Assembly (NCBI GenBank): GCA_049322335.1
Contig: JBMORL010000062.1
Coordinates: forward strand, 1-14,694
DNA: 14,694 nt
Source of the DNA: JBMORL01 sp049322335
GTDB taxonomy: Bacteria > Bacteroidota > Bacteroidia > Flavobacteriales_D > UBA2798
Reading direction: 5' to 3'
In this document: positions 14,656 to 14,694 of the stretch, one piece after another
How positions within the stretch are numbered: the stretch's first letter is position 1
Layout of the letters: every line of letters starts with the position of its first letter
Position numbers and translations under genes: made by a program
Notes under the pieces: model-generated
Database searches by the model: none
What the model was told of the DNA's origin: nothing
What the model saw: the letters and a program-made list of their open reading frames with translations, nothing else

Positions 14656-14694
14656 TGGGAAAACCGGGGTTATTTTCGGTTTTTCCTAACCGAA

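Noticed and set aside
14660..14684. AAAACCG / CGGTTTT inverted repeat near the right edge as a terminator
   Set aside because: The 10-nt AT-rich loop and 7-bp stem are marginal, and it overlaps the putative coding remnant. No gene end is seen to which it belongs.

Overview
This window looks like chromosomal DNA from a member of the Bacteroidota. The evidence is a set of TAnnTTTG-type promoter elements without Shine-Dalgarno dependence, an archaeal-type prolyl-tRNA synthetase, a reg_prop/Y_Y_Y sensor kinase, an N-terminally extended polysaccharide deacetylase of a type I know from Bacteroidota, and a propeller-amidohydrolase fusion. Base composition is moderately AT-rich. I cannot place it to genus. 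No prophage, CRISPR array, rRNA or transposase was seen.

Left part (1-3250), housekeeping. A partial minus-strand lipoprotein gene with a Tyr/Asn/Gly-rich tail is divergent from proS. The two share a nearly palindromic promoter core. proS is followed after 1 nt by a conserved-looking hypothetical gene. A well-formed promoter then drives tRNA-Glu(TTC), two hairpins, a perfect 14-bp palindrome and rpsT (ribosomal protein S20), closed by a clear intrinsic terminator.

Middle part (3264-6411). radC (JAMM-domain protein), a WecB-type UDP-GlcNAc 2-epimerase and a NodB-type polysaccharide deacetylase lie close together on the plus strand. The deacetylase starts on a TTG that overlaps the epimerase stop codon. 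The last two genes suggest synthesis or modification of a surface glycan.

Right-middle (6533-12846). A secreted 1101-residue beta-propeller plus amidohydrolase protein is translationally coupled (TGATG overlap) to a 1002-residue sensor histidine kinase. The kinase has 14 propeller blades, a Y_Y_Y domain, one membrane helix and a HisKA_2-type kinase core, but no receiver or DNA-binding domain.

Right end (12895-14694). A thioredoxin-reductase-like ferredoxin/flavodoxin-NADP reductase and an adrenodoxin-class [2Fe-2S] ferredoxin form a redox pair. The whole gap between them is one repeat element built from 9-bp units. Its left end overlaps the reductase stop codon, and its right end supplies the only plausible start codon of the ferredoxin (GTG). 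The element can fold in two mutually exclusive ways, one of which buries that start codon. This is the most unusual structure in the window. Downstream is a short minus-strand reading frame that resembles a decayed type IX secretion sorting domain.
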